A stretch of DNA of 10,112 bases. Source: JBOGWY01 sp050694015 (GTDB lineage Bacteria; Actinomycetota; CADDZG01; WHSQ01). Shown piece by piece: positions 1 through 7,201 of this stretch. A model generated the notes under the pieces. It was given only the letters and a program-made list of their open reading frames with translations, was not told the origin of the DNA and searched no databases. Position numbers and translations under genes: made by a program. Numbering within the stretch: the first letter of the stretch is position 1; each line of letters begins with the position of its first letter. Location: assembly GCA_050694015.1 (NCBI GenBank), contig JBOGWY010000206.1, positions 1 through 10,112 on the forward strand, written 5' to 3'.

Positions 1-538
1 GGGGTCGTGGGATCCGTTCGAGGTGACCGTGCGGGCGATCGTCGGGCAGCAGATAAGCGTCACCGCGGCGACGACGATCGCCGGTCGTCTCGTGGAAACG
101 TTCGGCAAGCCGATCGAGGGTTATGAGGATCGGGGACTCACCCATCTGTTCCCGAGCGCGCAGACGTTGGCCGACGCGGATCTGGCGTCGCTCGGCATGA
201 CGACGGCCCAGGCGCGGGCGATCGGCGCGGTGGGACGCGCGGTTGCATCGGGAACGCTCGACCTGCAGTCGTTCACCGGCCTGGACGATGCCGTGGCGCG
301 TCTGTGCGAGCTGCCCGGGATCGGCGAGTGGACGGCCCATTACGTTGCGATGCGCGCGCTCGGTGAGCCCGACGCGTTCCCCGCGAGCGACCTCGGATTG
401 CGCAAGGGGGCGGCGCTCGACGGGACACCGATCTCGGCCGCCGCGCTCGCTCGGATGGCGGAAGCATGGAGACCCTGGCGCGCCTACGCCGCGATGCACC
501 TGTGGGCGAGCCTTCCGGAGATAGGGAGGAAGAGATGA
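1..538 (+). CDS. alkA: DNA-3-methyladenine glycosylase, AlkA type (5' end outside window)
   Basis: This is the C-terminal part of a base-excision-repair glycosylase that removes alkylated purines such as 3-methyladenine. The frame is open from base 2 and already inside a conserved block reading WDPFEVTVRAIVGQQIS, so the true start lies upstream; the GTG at 23 is internal. Counting from that GTG, the helix-hairpin-helix (LCELPGIGEWTAHY) covers about residues 94-107, and the catalytic Asp of the HhH-GPD fold is Asp123 in the segment FPASDLGLRKG. The ending RPWRAYAAMHLW is typical of the family. The missing N-terminus could be a plain AlkA N-domain or an Ada-AlkA fusion; the window cannot tell. 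The stop overlaps the start of the alkyltransferase gene by ATGA, so the two are probably translated together as an alkylation-repair unit. The family assignment is firm; exact substrate range is inferred. Confidence 0.9.
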   Translation, partial: GSWDPFEVTVRAIVGQQISVTAATTIAGRLVETFGKPIEGYEDRGLTHLFPSAQTLADADLASLGMTTAQARAIGAVGRAVASGTLDLQSFTGLDDAVARLCELPGIGEWTAHYVAMRALGEPDAFPASDLGLRKGAALDGTPISAAALARMAEAWRPWRAYAAMHLWASLPEIGRKR

Positions 539-1044
539 TCGAGGTGTACGAGACAACGTCGCCGCTCGGCAGTATCCGAGTCGCGTCGATGCACGGTGAG
601 CTCGTCGGGCTGGGCTTCGAGCATGGATGGGATCGCGTCGCCGCGAAGCTCGTCAAGGACTTCGCCGGTGACATCACGACGGTGGGCCGCGACCGCACCG
701 GCACGGCCCGCGCGCTCGAGTCTTACTTCGCCGGCGACCTGCACGCGCTGGACACCCTCGAGGTAGAACCGCGGGGCACGGAGTTCCAGAGGAGGGTCTG
801 GGCCGCGCTGCGAGCGATACCGCACGGCGACACGATCTCTTACTCGTCCCTCGCCGAGCGCGTCGGCGTGCCGGGGGCCGTGCGCGCCGCGGGTACCGCG
901 AACGGTGCTAACCCCGCTTGCCTCGTGATCCCGTGCCACCGGGTGATCCGTTCCGACGGGAGCCTGGGCGGCTACGCCGGGGGTCTCGACCGGAAGGCGT
1001 GGCTCCTCGAACACGAACGACGCCACGCCGCGTCGGCTGCCTGA
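535..1044 (+). CDS. ogt: Methylated-DNA--protein-cysteine S-methyltransferase (O6-alkylguanine-DNA alkyltransferase)
   Basis: A 169-aa suicide repair protein that moves the alkyl group from O6-alkylguanine in DNA to its own cysteine. The active-site motif PCHRV lies at residues 133-137, with acceptor Cys134. The block GTEFQRRVW (81-89) and the helix region VRAAGTANGANP (116-127), with the Arg117 expected to flip out the damaged base, are also present. Length is that of the Ogt/MGMT family without an Ada regulatory domain. The ATG at 535 is preferred over the ATG at 466 in the same frame, because a strong AGGGAGGA ribosome binding site (523-530) sits just upstream and because 535 overlaps the upstream stop as ATGA. 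The longer version would lie almost wholly inside the glycosylase gene. The pairing with alkA makes a direct-reversal plus excision operon for alkylation damage. Confidence 0.95.
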   Translation: MIEVYETTSPLGSIRVASMHGELVGLGFEHGWDRVAAKLVKDFAGDITTVGRDRTGTARALESYFAGDLHALDTLEVEPRGTEFQRRVWAALRAIPHGDTISYSSLAERVGVPGAVRAAGTANGANPACLVIPCHRVIRSDGSLGGYAGGLDRKAWLLEHERRHAASAA

Positions 1045-1374
1045 CAGAGGGTTTGATCGAGGTCGATGCACTGAAATCGGTCGCGAAAGCCGAGATGCTT
1101 ACGTAATTCCACCGAGGTCGACGTAGTGCGCGCTCCGCGTTCTAAAAGTCCCGTTCCGCGACCCTCTCCGCGTTCACGTATCCCTCATCCGAACCGAATA
1201 CGGACTTAATGCCCGCGGAATCGTCGCGGATAACTAGTTAGGGCCTCCGCGCGAATCGGGACAAACCCATACCGCGGGCCACCCTGGCAATTCCATCCCC
1301 GGTCGCCATTCTTTCTTCTTCGGTTCTCCAACAAGATGCCGATAGACACTTTGCGGCAAGGGAGGGGCATACAG
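1045..1374 (+). promoter_or_regulatory. Non-coding leader/promoter region of the protease gene with palindrome and inverted repeat
   Basis: There is no convincing gene in this 330-bp stretch. It contains a perfect 10-bp AT-rich palindrome, TAACTAGTTA, at 1231-1240, which stands out in GC-rich DNA and could be an operator. It also contains an 8-bp inverted repeat, GCCCGCGG at 1211-1218 against CCGCGGGC at 1272-1279. A second possible pairing joins GGCC/CGCG at 1242-1252 with CGCG/GGCC at 1273-1280 and encloses the small hairpin GGGACAAACCC (1258-1267). A strong ribosome binding site (AAGGGAGGGG, about 1358-1367) precedes the ATG at 1375. No clean -10/-35 pair is visible. A direct repeat CGAGGTCGA occurs at 1058-1066 and 1113-1121. 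The functions suggested here are inference from sequence shape only. Confidence 0.35.
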
Positions 1375-1725
1375 ATGTTGGGGACGATCGACCGGCGCAG
1401 CACGGTTCGCATGCTCGCGATTCTGTGCATCGCGCTATCTACTCTTCTTGCTGCTACTCCGCAGAGCCAGAGCGCGGCTGCCGACGCGGCCGAGCGCGTT
1501 TCGGTGATCGTGCAGGGCTGGAGCAACGACGCCGTCACCGAAGCCGTCGAGGATGTTGGCGGCACCGTAACGCTCGAACTTCCACTGATCGATGGTGTCT
1601 CGGCGCGTGTGCCGAGCGACGCTCTCGACGAGCTCCGCGCCGATCGCGGGGTGTGGCAGGTCTCGCGCGACAACAAGGTCGGATTCGAGAAGAAGCCACC
1701 TCACCAAGGGAACGGGCCGGATCCC

Positions 1726-1800
1726 GAACCGACACCCACGCCGACCGCGGAACCGACACCCACGCCGACGCCAGAACCGACCACCGAACCGACTCCGGAC
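1726..1800 (+). repeat. Low-complexity repeat coding for the Pro-Thr-Glu linker
   Basis: A 20-bp unit, GAACCGACACCCACGCCGAC, occurs identically at 1726-1745 and 1750-1769, offset by 24 bp (8 codons). Degenerate copies of GAACCGAC follow at about 1774 and 1786. It encodes EPTPTPTA-like units joining the propeptide to the catalytic domain of the subtilase. Because the offset is a multiple of three, slippage here could lengthen or shorten the linker without a frameshift. Confidence 0.75.
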
Positions 1801-2091
1801 ACGCCGCAGCGCGTGCAGCGGGTCATCGGATCGGATCGCCTGTGGAACGAAGGCGTCACCGGACGCGGGGTCACCGTCGCTCTGATCGACACCGGGGTCT
1901 ACGCCGCTCACCCGGATCTCGCAGGGCGCGTGATCCACTGCGAGGACTTCTCGCACGAGGCCGGCACCGCAGCCCATTGCCAGGACACGTTCGGCCACGG
2001 CACGTTCATGGCGGGACTTATCGCCGGTAACGGTGCCTCGTCGAACGGCTTCTACAAGGGCGCCGCGCCCGAGGCGAACATCGTCTCTGTG

Positions 2092-2094
2092 TAG
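2092..2094 (+). other. In-frame premature amber codon in the subtilase gene
   Basis: TAG follows the codons for NIVSV and precedes those for LAGFDGATD. The upstream and downstream parts are in the same frame and together give one continuous subtilase domain, so a single base substitution explains the break; no frameshift is needed. The frame stays open for 377 more codons to the TGA at 3226-3228. TAG is the normal stop of two other genes here (7057-7059 and 7881-7883), which argues against amber being reassigned genome-wide. The GTG at 2122 has no ribosome binding site, and a product starting there would have no signal peptide. Confidence 0.9.
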
Positions 2095-3039
2095 CTCGCC
2101 GGTTTCGACGGCGCGACCGACGTGTCGCACGTCCTCGCGGGGATCCAGTGGGTCGTCGCACACCGCAACCAGTACGACATCGAGGTCCTGAACCTCTCGC
2201 TCGGTTCTGACTCGGGGCAGAGCTACAAGCTGTCGCCGCTGAACTTTGCGGTCCAGAAGGCATGGAAGGCGGGGATCGCCGTCGTCGTCTCGGCCGGTAA
2301 CTCCGGTCCGGATTCGCAGACGATCCTCAAGCCTGCCGACGACCCTTACGTCATCACAGTGGGAGCGTCGAACGACGCGGGCACGTTGAACATCTCCGAC
2401 GACCAGGTTCCGGTGTTCAGCAGCCGCGGGCCGACGAAGTCGAACGGCCTCGCGAAGCCCGACGTCGTTGCACCCGGCGTCCACACGATCTCGCTGCGCT
2501 CTCCCGGCAGCGCGATCGACCAGCAGTTCGGCTCGACCGCGACGGTCGACGGCGCGTACTTCCGCGGCACGGGCACGTCGATGTCGGCGGCCACGGTCTC
2601 GGGAGTCGTCGCGCAGATGCTGCAGGCGCAGCCCGACATCGTCCCGGACCGCATCAAGTACCGATTGATGAACACGACCCGTCAGATCCTGGACACCGAT
2701 AAATACGCGGCCGGCCGTGGCCTGATCGACGCCCACGCGGCGGCTCGGAGCACCAGTTCGGGTCTCGCGAACCAGAGCAGCGGCGGCCTCCTGGGTATCG
2801 ACCTGAACCTGAGCCTGGGCTCGGGTCTGGGTCTCCTCCAGAGCGACCGTGGTTCGCTGGAAGCCGATGTGATCACCCCGCTGGGTTCCGCGTCGCTGCT
2901 CGGAGAGTTCAAGGCCCAGCACGACGGCAAGCTCATCAGCCTGTCGAACCCGCTCGGTCTCGTCCCGTGGGTGGGCCTCACGTACACGACCACCGGTTGG
3001 GATCCATTGACGTATGAGCTAACCAGCTGGGTCGGGGCC

Positions 3040-3183
3040 GACTGGGCAACAATGAAGTGGAAGGGTGGTTCGTTCCTCGCTACCACCTGGGAGACGATGA
3101 AGTGGAAGGGCAGCACGTTCGAGAACGTCGACTGGGACACGATGAAGTGGAAAGACGCGGACTGGAACACCATGAAGTGGAAG
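3040..3183 (+). repeat. Four WxTMKWK-coding repeats at the protease C-terminus
   Basis: Four 24-bp units encoding (D/T)WxTMKWK lie at 3040-3063, 3085-3108, 3130-3153 and 3160-3183. The first three are spaced by 45 bp (15 residues) and the last by 30 bp (10 residues). A decayed element (YQTKWYAAAWD) ends the protein. The DNA core ATGAAGTGGAA is conserved in every unit, while the Gly/Ser/Phe/Glu spacers vary. Tryptophan/lysine-rich tails of this sort are known on secreted actinobacterial subtilases, but I know of no established function. Attachment to an anionic surface polymer is only a guess from the charge. Confidence 0.85.
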
Positions 3184-3253
3184 GCAACCACTTATCAAAC
3201 GAAGTGGTATGCCGCGGCGTGGGATTGATCGCCGACCACCTCCAGACAGCGTC

Positions 3254-5980
3254 GTGAAACGCCACCCGCTCCCATTCATCCTTTACGTACTGGCGCTGCT
3301 GGCCGGCTTGACGGCGGGGATCGCGTATCTGGTGCGCAACGATCCGTCGTTGACCGTGGGGCTATTGGAACTGGGCGCGCTCGCCGGGTTGCTCGCGGTC
3401 GCCGAACACTCCGACCTCAGCTTTTACGACGGTCGCGTCCGGATCGGATTAGCCGCGGGAGAGGTCGTTTTCTTCCCCATGCTCGTGGCATTGTCGTCGG
3501 CCCAGGTGGTCATCGGTGCAGTCATAGCGATGGGCGCGATCCGAGCGCCGCAGTGGCGCCATGATCCACTGAAGGAAACTTTCAACGTCGCGCAGTATGG
3601 CACCGCCGCGTTCGCCGCGGCGATGTTCTGGCGCGTCACACACGAGGGGACCGCCTTCACGTTGAGGAACGCGGCGGCGGGAGCAGTCGCGATCATCATC
3701 TTCGCCGTCGCTACACACATCCTCATCCCGGTCGGGATCTGGTTCGCGGGCCAAGGGCGCCTACGTGACGCGCTCGACGATCTCGCGCCCCCCGTGTTCT
3801 TGAACCTCGCGGGCAATGTCGTTCTCGGCCTCTTCCTCGCCGCGGCCTACGTCGCGGCCCCCTGGATGCTTTTGCTCTTTCCCGTCGCCCTCGCGGGTCT
3901 CTACTTCGCGTTCCGTGCGGTCGTGCGACAGGGAGCGGAACGCGAACGTATCGAACAGCTGCACGAGGCGAGCCGTTCGTTGGTCGGAACGGCCGAGCTC
4001 GGTAGGGCGCTGGACGGGTTCCTCGTCGCGGTCGCGGACGTCGCTTCGGCGCTCGGGGCGCGCGCCGTGATCCGCACCCGTCACGGCCTCTTGTCCTCCG
4101 CGATCTACGAGGGTGCTCCCATCGAGACCCTGGTCTCGGTGGAAGGTGAACCCGTCGAGGCTTTCCTCGACTTCGTGCGTGAGACGCGGCGCACGCTGAT
4201 CTTCGGAGGCGACCACGATCCCGTCCCCGACGCGTTGCGGATGGGCGACGGCGGGCGCAACCTCGTGTGCGTGCCGGTGTTCGAGGACGGGGCCGTTACG
4301 GGATTGCTCATGGTCACCGACCGGGTCGGAGCCGACGAGTTCGGGACGGACGAGACGAGGCTTCTGGAAGCTCTGGCTAACGACCTCGCGCTGACACTTC
4401 AGTCGTACCGCCTGTTCGAGGAGATCAACGAAGAGAAGGAAAAGTTCCAGCTCCTAGTCGAAGCCGTCAGTGACTACGCGATCTACATGCTCGATCCTGC
4501 GGGGAAGGTCGTCAGCTGGAACAGCGGGGCCGAGCGGATCCTCGGCTACACGAGCGAGGAGATCCTCGGCAAGCACCACTCGTGCTTCTATCCGCCGGAA
4601 GCGAGGGGCGCATGGCACGACGAGCTGAACGAGGCCGCAGGTAGGGGTCACGTCGAGGCGGAGGGGGGCCGGCTGCGGAAGGACGGCAGCATGTTCCTCG
4701 CCAACGAGGTGATCACCCCCGTTCGCGACCTCGACGGCGAGCTGCGCGGCTTCGCCAAGATCACACGCGACATCACCGAGCGCGTGCAGGCGCAGGAGGA
4801 GAAGTGGAACTTGCAAGCGCAGTTGCACCAGGCCCAGAAACTGGAGAGCGTGGGACAACTCGCCGGAGGCATCGCGCACGACTTCAACAACCTGCTCGCG
4901 GTGATCTCGGGCTCGGCGCAGTTCATGATCGACCAGCTCCCCGAGGAGCAGGAGTTGCGCGAGGACCTGCTCGAGATCCGCTCCGCCGCTAAGCGCGGTT
5001 CGGCGCTCACGCGACAACTCCTTATCTTCAGCCGTCGCGATGCGACGGCTCCGGACGTCCTCGACCTCAATGAAGTGATCCGCCCCGCGCTCAAGCTTCT
5101 GTCCCGCGCGCTCGGGGAGCGGATCGAGGTGCAGGCCGATCTCGACCCGGATCTCCCCAACATCAACGCGGACTACGGCCAGATGGAACAGGTCTTGATG
5201 AACCTGGCGATCAACGCCCGCGACGCGATGCCGGCGGGAGGGACGGTGACGATCCGCACCTCGCCCGTGGAGGTCGACGAGGAGGAAGCGAGCCGTGTGC
5301 TCGATCTCGTGCCGGGTCACTTCGTCAAGATGACCGTCACCGACACGGGCACCGGCATGTCGGAGGACGTCCTGCAGAAAGCCTTCGAGCCGTTCTTCAC
5401 CACCAAGCCGAAGAGCGGGGGCACCGGCCTCGGGCTGGCCACCGTCTACGGAATCGTCAAGGGTGCCGAGGGCCACATCACGATCGCGTCCGAGGAAGGA
5501 CGGGGGACCACGTTCGAGATCCTCTTCCCGGTCTCTACCGAACCGGCAACGAAGGTGGAAGAGACGATCGACCTGCGCGGACCCGGCCCCCAGGGCGCCG
5601 GCGAGACGATCCTGCTGGTGGAAGACGACGCCGCGGTCCGAGCCGTGACGAAGCGCATCCTCGAGACGCATGCCTATAAAGTCATCGAGGCTCCCGGTGG
5701 TAAGGATGCGCTGATGACATTCGACGACAGACGGTCCGATATCGACCTGTTGGTCACCGACATCGTGATGCCCGATATCTCGGGGGTCGAACTCGCGGGT
5801 CGGCTGCGTTCGATCTCTCCCGATCTGAAGGTGCTGTTCATGTCGGGCTACAGCCCGGCCGTGTTCACCGGCGGCGAGGGCGACTTCGAGGATCCCCTGA
5901 TCCAGAAACCGTTCGAGCGCGACGACCTGCTGCACCTGATCAAGCAGGTTCTGCACACCGACCCCGCATCGACGACATGA
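3254..5980 (+). CDS. Membrane hybrid sensor histidine kinase (7-8 TM, GAF, PAS, HisKA, HATPase_c, REC)
   Basis: A 908-aa kinase, numbered from GTG 3254. Residues 8-225 hold about seven or eight hydrophobic segments without a recognised sensor-domain name. A GAF-like domain covers about 240-387, and a PAS domain about 395-510, ending in the usual GFAKITRDITER. The HisKA domain (about 525-595) has the H-box GGIAHDFNN with phospho-acceptor His542. The ATPase domain has an N-box with Asn650 and Asn654, G1 DTGTGM (697-702), F-box FEPFF (711-715) and G2 GTGLGLA (723-729). A C-terminal receiver domain (about 785-903) has acidic residues E790/D791/D792, phospho-acceptor Asp836, Ser864 and Lys885. All catalytic residues are present. 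The start is uncertain: an ATG at 3209 would add 15 residues rich in Arg and Pro and overlap the protease end. GTG 3254 gives a natural MKRHPLPF membrane start, but neither has a good ribosome binding site. The gene follows the protease by 25 bp and overlaps the next gene by ATGA. Confidence 0.93.
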   Translation: MKRHPLPFILYVLALLAGLTAGIAYLVRNDPSLTVGLLELGALAGLLAVAEHSDLSFYDGRVRIGLAAGEVVFFPMLVALSSAQVVIGAVIAMGAIRAPQWRHDPLKETFNVAQYGTAAFAAAMFWRVTHEGTAFTLRNAAAGAVAIIIFAVATHILIPVGIWFAGQGRLRDALDDLAPPVFLNLAGNVVLGLFLAAAYVAAPWMLLLFPVALAGLYFAFRAVVRQGAERERIEQLHEASRSLVGTAELGRALDGFLVAVADVASALGARAVIRTRHGLLSSAIYEGAPIETLVSVEGEPVEAFLDFVRETRRTLIFGGDHDPVPDALRMGDGGRNLVCVPVFEDGAVTGLLMVTDRVGADEFGTDETRLLEALANDLALTLQSYRLFEEINEEKEKFQLLVEAVSDYAIYMLDPAGKVVSWNSGAERILGYTSEEILGKHHSCFYPPEARGAWHDELNEAAGRGHVEAEGGRLRKDGSMFLANEVITPVRDLDGELRGFAKITRDITERVQAQEEKWNLQAQLHQAQKLESVGQLAGGIAHDFNNLLAVISGSAQFMIDQLPEEQELREDLLEIRSAAKRGSALTRQLLIFSRRDATAPDVLDLNEVIRPALKLLSRALGERIEVQADLDPDLPNINADYGQMEQVLMNLAINARDAMPAGGTVTIRTSPVEVDEEEASRVLDLVPGHFVKMTVTDTGTGMSEDVLQKAFEPFFTTKPKSGGTGLGLATVYGIVKGAEGHITIASEEGRGTTFEILFPVSTEPATKVEETIDLRGPGPQGAGETILLVEDDAAVRAVTKRILETHAYKVIEAPGGKDALMTFDDRRSDIDLLVTDIVMPDISGVELAGRLRSISPDLKVLFMSGYSPAVFTGGEGDFEDPLIQKPFERDDLLHLIKQVLHTDPASTT

Positions 5981-7059
5981 TCGACGCACCCACCGGCAAG
6001 ATCCTTCTCGTCGACGACGAGACATCGGTACTCCGCACGCTGCATCGGATCCTCGACCGTCAGGGATACGAGTGCTCGACGGCGAAGTCGGCAGCGGAAG
6101 CACGCGGGCTGCTCGACGCGGGGATTTTCGACCTCATCCTGTCGGACGTGAACATGCCGGGGGAGTCCGGCATCGAGCTGCTCGAAGAAGTGGCGAACAA
6201 GTATCCGGACACCGCGACGGTCATGGTCACCGGCAACGACGATCGGTTCCTGGCCGAGCGCGCCCTCACGATGGGCGCTTACGGATACGTGATCAAACCG
6301 TTCGAGCCGAACGAGATCTTGATCGACGTCAGCAACGCGCTCCGCCGTCGCAGCCTCGAGATCGAGAACCGCAAGCACCGCGAGAAGCTGCAGGAGATGG
6401 TCGACGAACGGACCGCGGATCTGTGGAACGCGGTCCGTCGACTCGAAGCGGCCGAGCGCGCCGTGCGCGAGTCGCGCGAGGAGACGGTGCAGCGACTCTC
6501 GCTCGCGGCCGAGTTCCGCGACGACGACACCGCCCAGCACGTCGACCGCATGAGTCGCTATTGCGAACTGCTCGCGCGGCGCAAGGGGTGGGATTACGAC
6601 CAGTGCGAGCTGATCCGCACCGCGAGCGTGATGCACGACGTGGGCAAGATCGGCATCCCCGATCGCATCCTCTTGAAACCGGGCAAGCTCACCGACGAGG
6701 AGTTCGAGATCATGAAGAAGCATGCCGAGTTCGGGCATCGCATCCTCAGCGACTCGAAGTCGGAGTTCCTTCAGATGGCGGCCGTGATCGCGCTGACGCA
6801 CCACGAGTGGTGGGACGGCAGTGGCTATCCCCACGGCATCGCCGGAACCGACATCCCGATCGAGGGCCGCATGGCCGCGATCGCCGATGTGTTCGATGCG
6901 CTGACGAGCAACCGCGTCTACCGCAAGGCGTTCAGCCTCGGGGAGGCGGTGGAGATGATGCAGGTCCAGAAGGGGACCCACTTCGACCCCGAGCTGCTCG
7001 ACGTCTTCCTCGGATCGCTGAGCGCCGTGGTCGAGATCGACGCGGTGGGGCGTCCCTAG
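5977..7059 (+). CDS. Response regulator with REC and HD-GYP domains (predicted c-di-GMP phosphodiesterase)
   Basis: A 360-aa cytoplasmic output protein. The receiver domain (about 7-122) has acidic residues D13/D14, phospho-acceptor Asp57 (ILSDVNMP), Thr85 and Lys108 (IKPFEP). A charged, probably coiled-coil linker runs from about 123 to 170. The HD-GYP domain (about 172-350) carries the metal-binding set His188, His220-Asp221 (the HD pair in VMHDVGKIG), His249, His275-His276 and Asp304, and an intact GYP motif (GSGYP, 281-285). The family hydrolyses c-di-GMP to pGpG or GMP, so activity is expected here. Translational coupling to the upstream kinase (ATGA) makes it the likely partner, with phosphorylation of Asp57 controlling the phosphodiesterase. 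The pathway it feeds (attachment, secretion or other c-di-GMP traits) cannot be read from this window. Confidence 0.95.
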   Translation: MIDAPTGKILLVDDETSVLRTLHRILDRQGYECSTAKSAAEARGLLDAGIFDLILSDVNMPGESGIELLEEVANKYPDTATVMVTGNDDRFLAERALTMGAYGYVIKPFEPNEILIDVSNALRRRSLEIENRKHREKLQEMVDERTADLWNAVRRLEAAERAVRESREETVQRLSLAAEFRDDDTAQHVDRMSRYCELLARRKGWDYDQCELIRTASVMHDVGKIGIPDRILLKPGKLTDEEFEIMKKHAEFGHRILSDSKSEFLQMAAVIALTHHEWWDGSGYPHGIAGTDIPIEGRMAAIADVFDALTSNRVYRKAFSLGEAVEMMQVQKGTHFDPELLDVFLGSLSAVVEIDAVGRP

Positions 7060-7080
7060 GCCGTCGTCTCGGACGAACTC

Positions 7081-7130
7081 GCTGGCCTCTGAGATGGCCG
7101 GCTCGATAACTGCTCGTTACGTACGCAGTT
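7081..7130 (+). terminator. Two stem-loops downstream of the HD-GYP gene, possible terminator
   Basis: The first stem pairs 7081-7087 (GCTGGCC) with 7096-7102 (GGCCGGC) around an 8-base loop, with one G-T wobble. The second pairs AACTGC (7108-7113) with GCAGTT (7125-7130). No clear T-run follows, so termination is uncertain. The position, 22 bp after the stop codon and before a new gene, is right for the end of the protease-kinase-regulator transcript. Confidence 0.35.
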
Positions 7131-7164
7131 CTCCCGACTAGACCCGATGCGGTCGCGGGCCTAG

Positions 7165-7193
7165 CTTCGATGGCACAGGAAATGTTATCGAAG
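7165..7193 (+). promoter_or_regulatory. 7-bp perfect inverted repeat just upstream of the DUF5317 gene
   Basis: CTTCGAT at 7165-7171 and ATCGAAG at 7187-7193 are exact reverse complements with a 15-base spacer. The right arm ends 8 bases before the ATG at 7202, next to the GGGCGGCGG sequence that should be the ribosome binding site. It could be an operator or an mRNA hairpin affecting translation. The role is not established. Confidence 0.4.
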
Positions 7194-7201
7194 GGCGGCG
7201 G

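Larger units (their letters stand above)
1375..3228 (+). pseudogene. Secreted subtilisin-like serine protease (S8) with WxTMKWK repeat tail, interrupted by an in-frame TAG
   Basis: One reading frame encodes an exported peptidase of the subtilase family, broken only by TAG at codon 240. Domains, counted from ATG 1375: signal peptide about 1-37; an I9-like propeptide about 40-105 (RVSVIVQGWS to VGFE); a Pro/Thr/Glu linker 116-145; and the catalytic domain from about 146 to 440. Catalytic residues are Asp172 (LIDTG), His208 (FGHGT) and Ser402 (GTSMSAA), with oxyanion-hole Asn309 (SAGNSG). Cys189 and Cys202 could form a disulfide. A Gly/Ser/Leu-rich region follows, then four WxTMKWK repeats and the end AAAWD. 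The ATG at 1375 is preferred over 1336 because it has a strong ribosome binding site and places a clean signal peptide at the N-terminus. In subtilisin BPN' the interrupted position is the Lys of AVKVLGADGSG, so TAG is one base from the expected AAG. As read, the 239-aa product lacks Ser402 and should be inactive. A recent mutation, a sequencing error or readthrough all remain possible. Confidence 0.85.

Noticed and set aside
466..534. Longer N-terminus for the alkyltransferase from ATG 466.
   Set aside because: It lies almost wholly inside the glycosylase gene, reads as a charged non-conserved extension, and the strong ribosome binding site and ATGA overlap favour 535.
918..1106. Short plus-strand ORF overlapping the end of the alkyltransferase gene.
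   Set aside because: Arg/Pro-rich out-of-frame reading of the alkyltransferase gene with no ribosome binding site.
1250..1312. Possible c-di-GMP-I (GEMM) riboswitch before the protease, suggested by GGGACAAACCC and a following GGCAATTCC...CCGG segment, and by the HD-GYP gene downstream.
   Set aside because: The diagnostic GACGCAAAGCC-type segment and tetraloop-receptor pattern are missing. An Infernal run with the GEMM model (RF01051) would settle it; a score above the gathering threshold would revive the idea.
2092..2094. Genome-wide reassignment of TAG as a sense codon.
   Set aside because: TAG ends the HD-GYP gene (7057-7059) and the microprotein (7881-7883) at natural positions, so amber works as a stop here.
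1435..2922. A 495-codon open frame on the minus strand opposite the protease gene.
   Set aside because: It is Arg/Asp-rich with no recognisable domain and is the usual antisense shadow of a high-GC gene; the plus strand has clear subtilase motifs.
2122..3228. Independent protease gene starting at GTG 2122.
   Set aside because: No ribosome binding site, no signal peptide, and the start falls in the middle of the subtilase fold; it is the downstream part of the interrupted gene.
4454..6103. A 549-codon minus-strand frame opposite the sensor kinase.
   Set aside because: Same shadow effect; the plus strand carries intact HisKA, HATPase and REC motifs.
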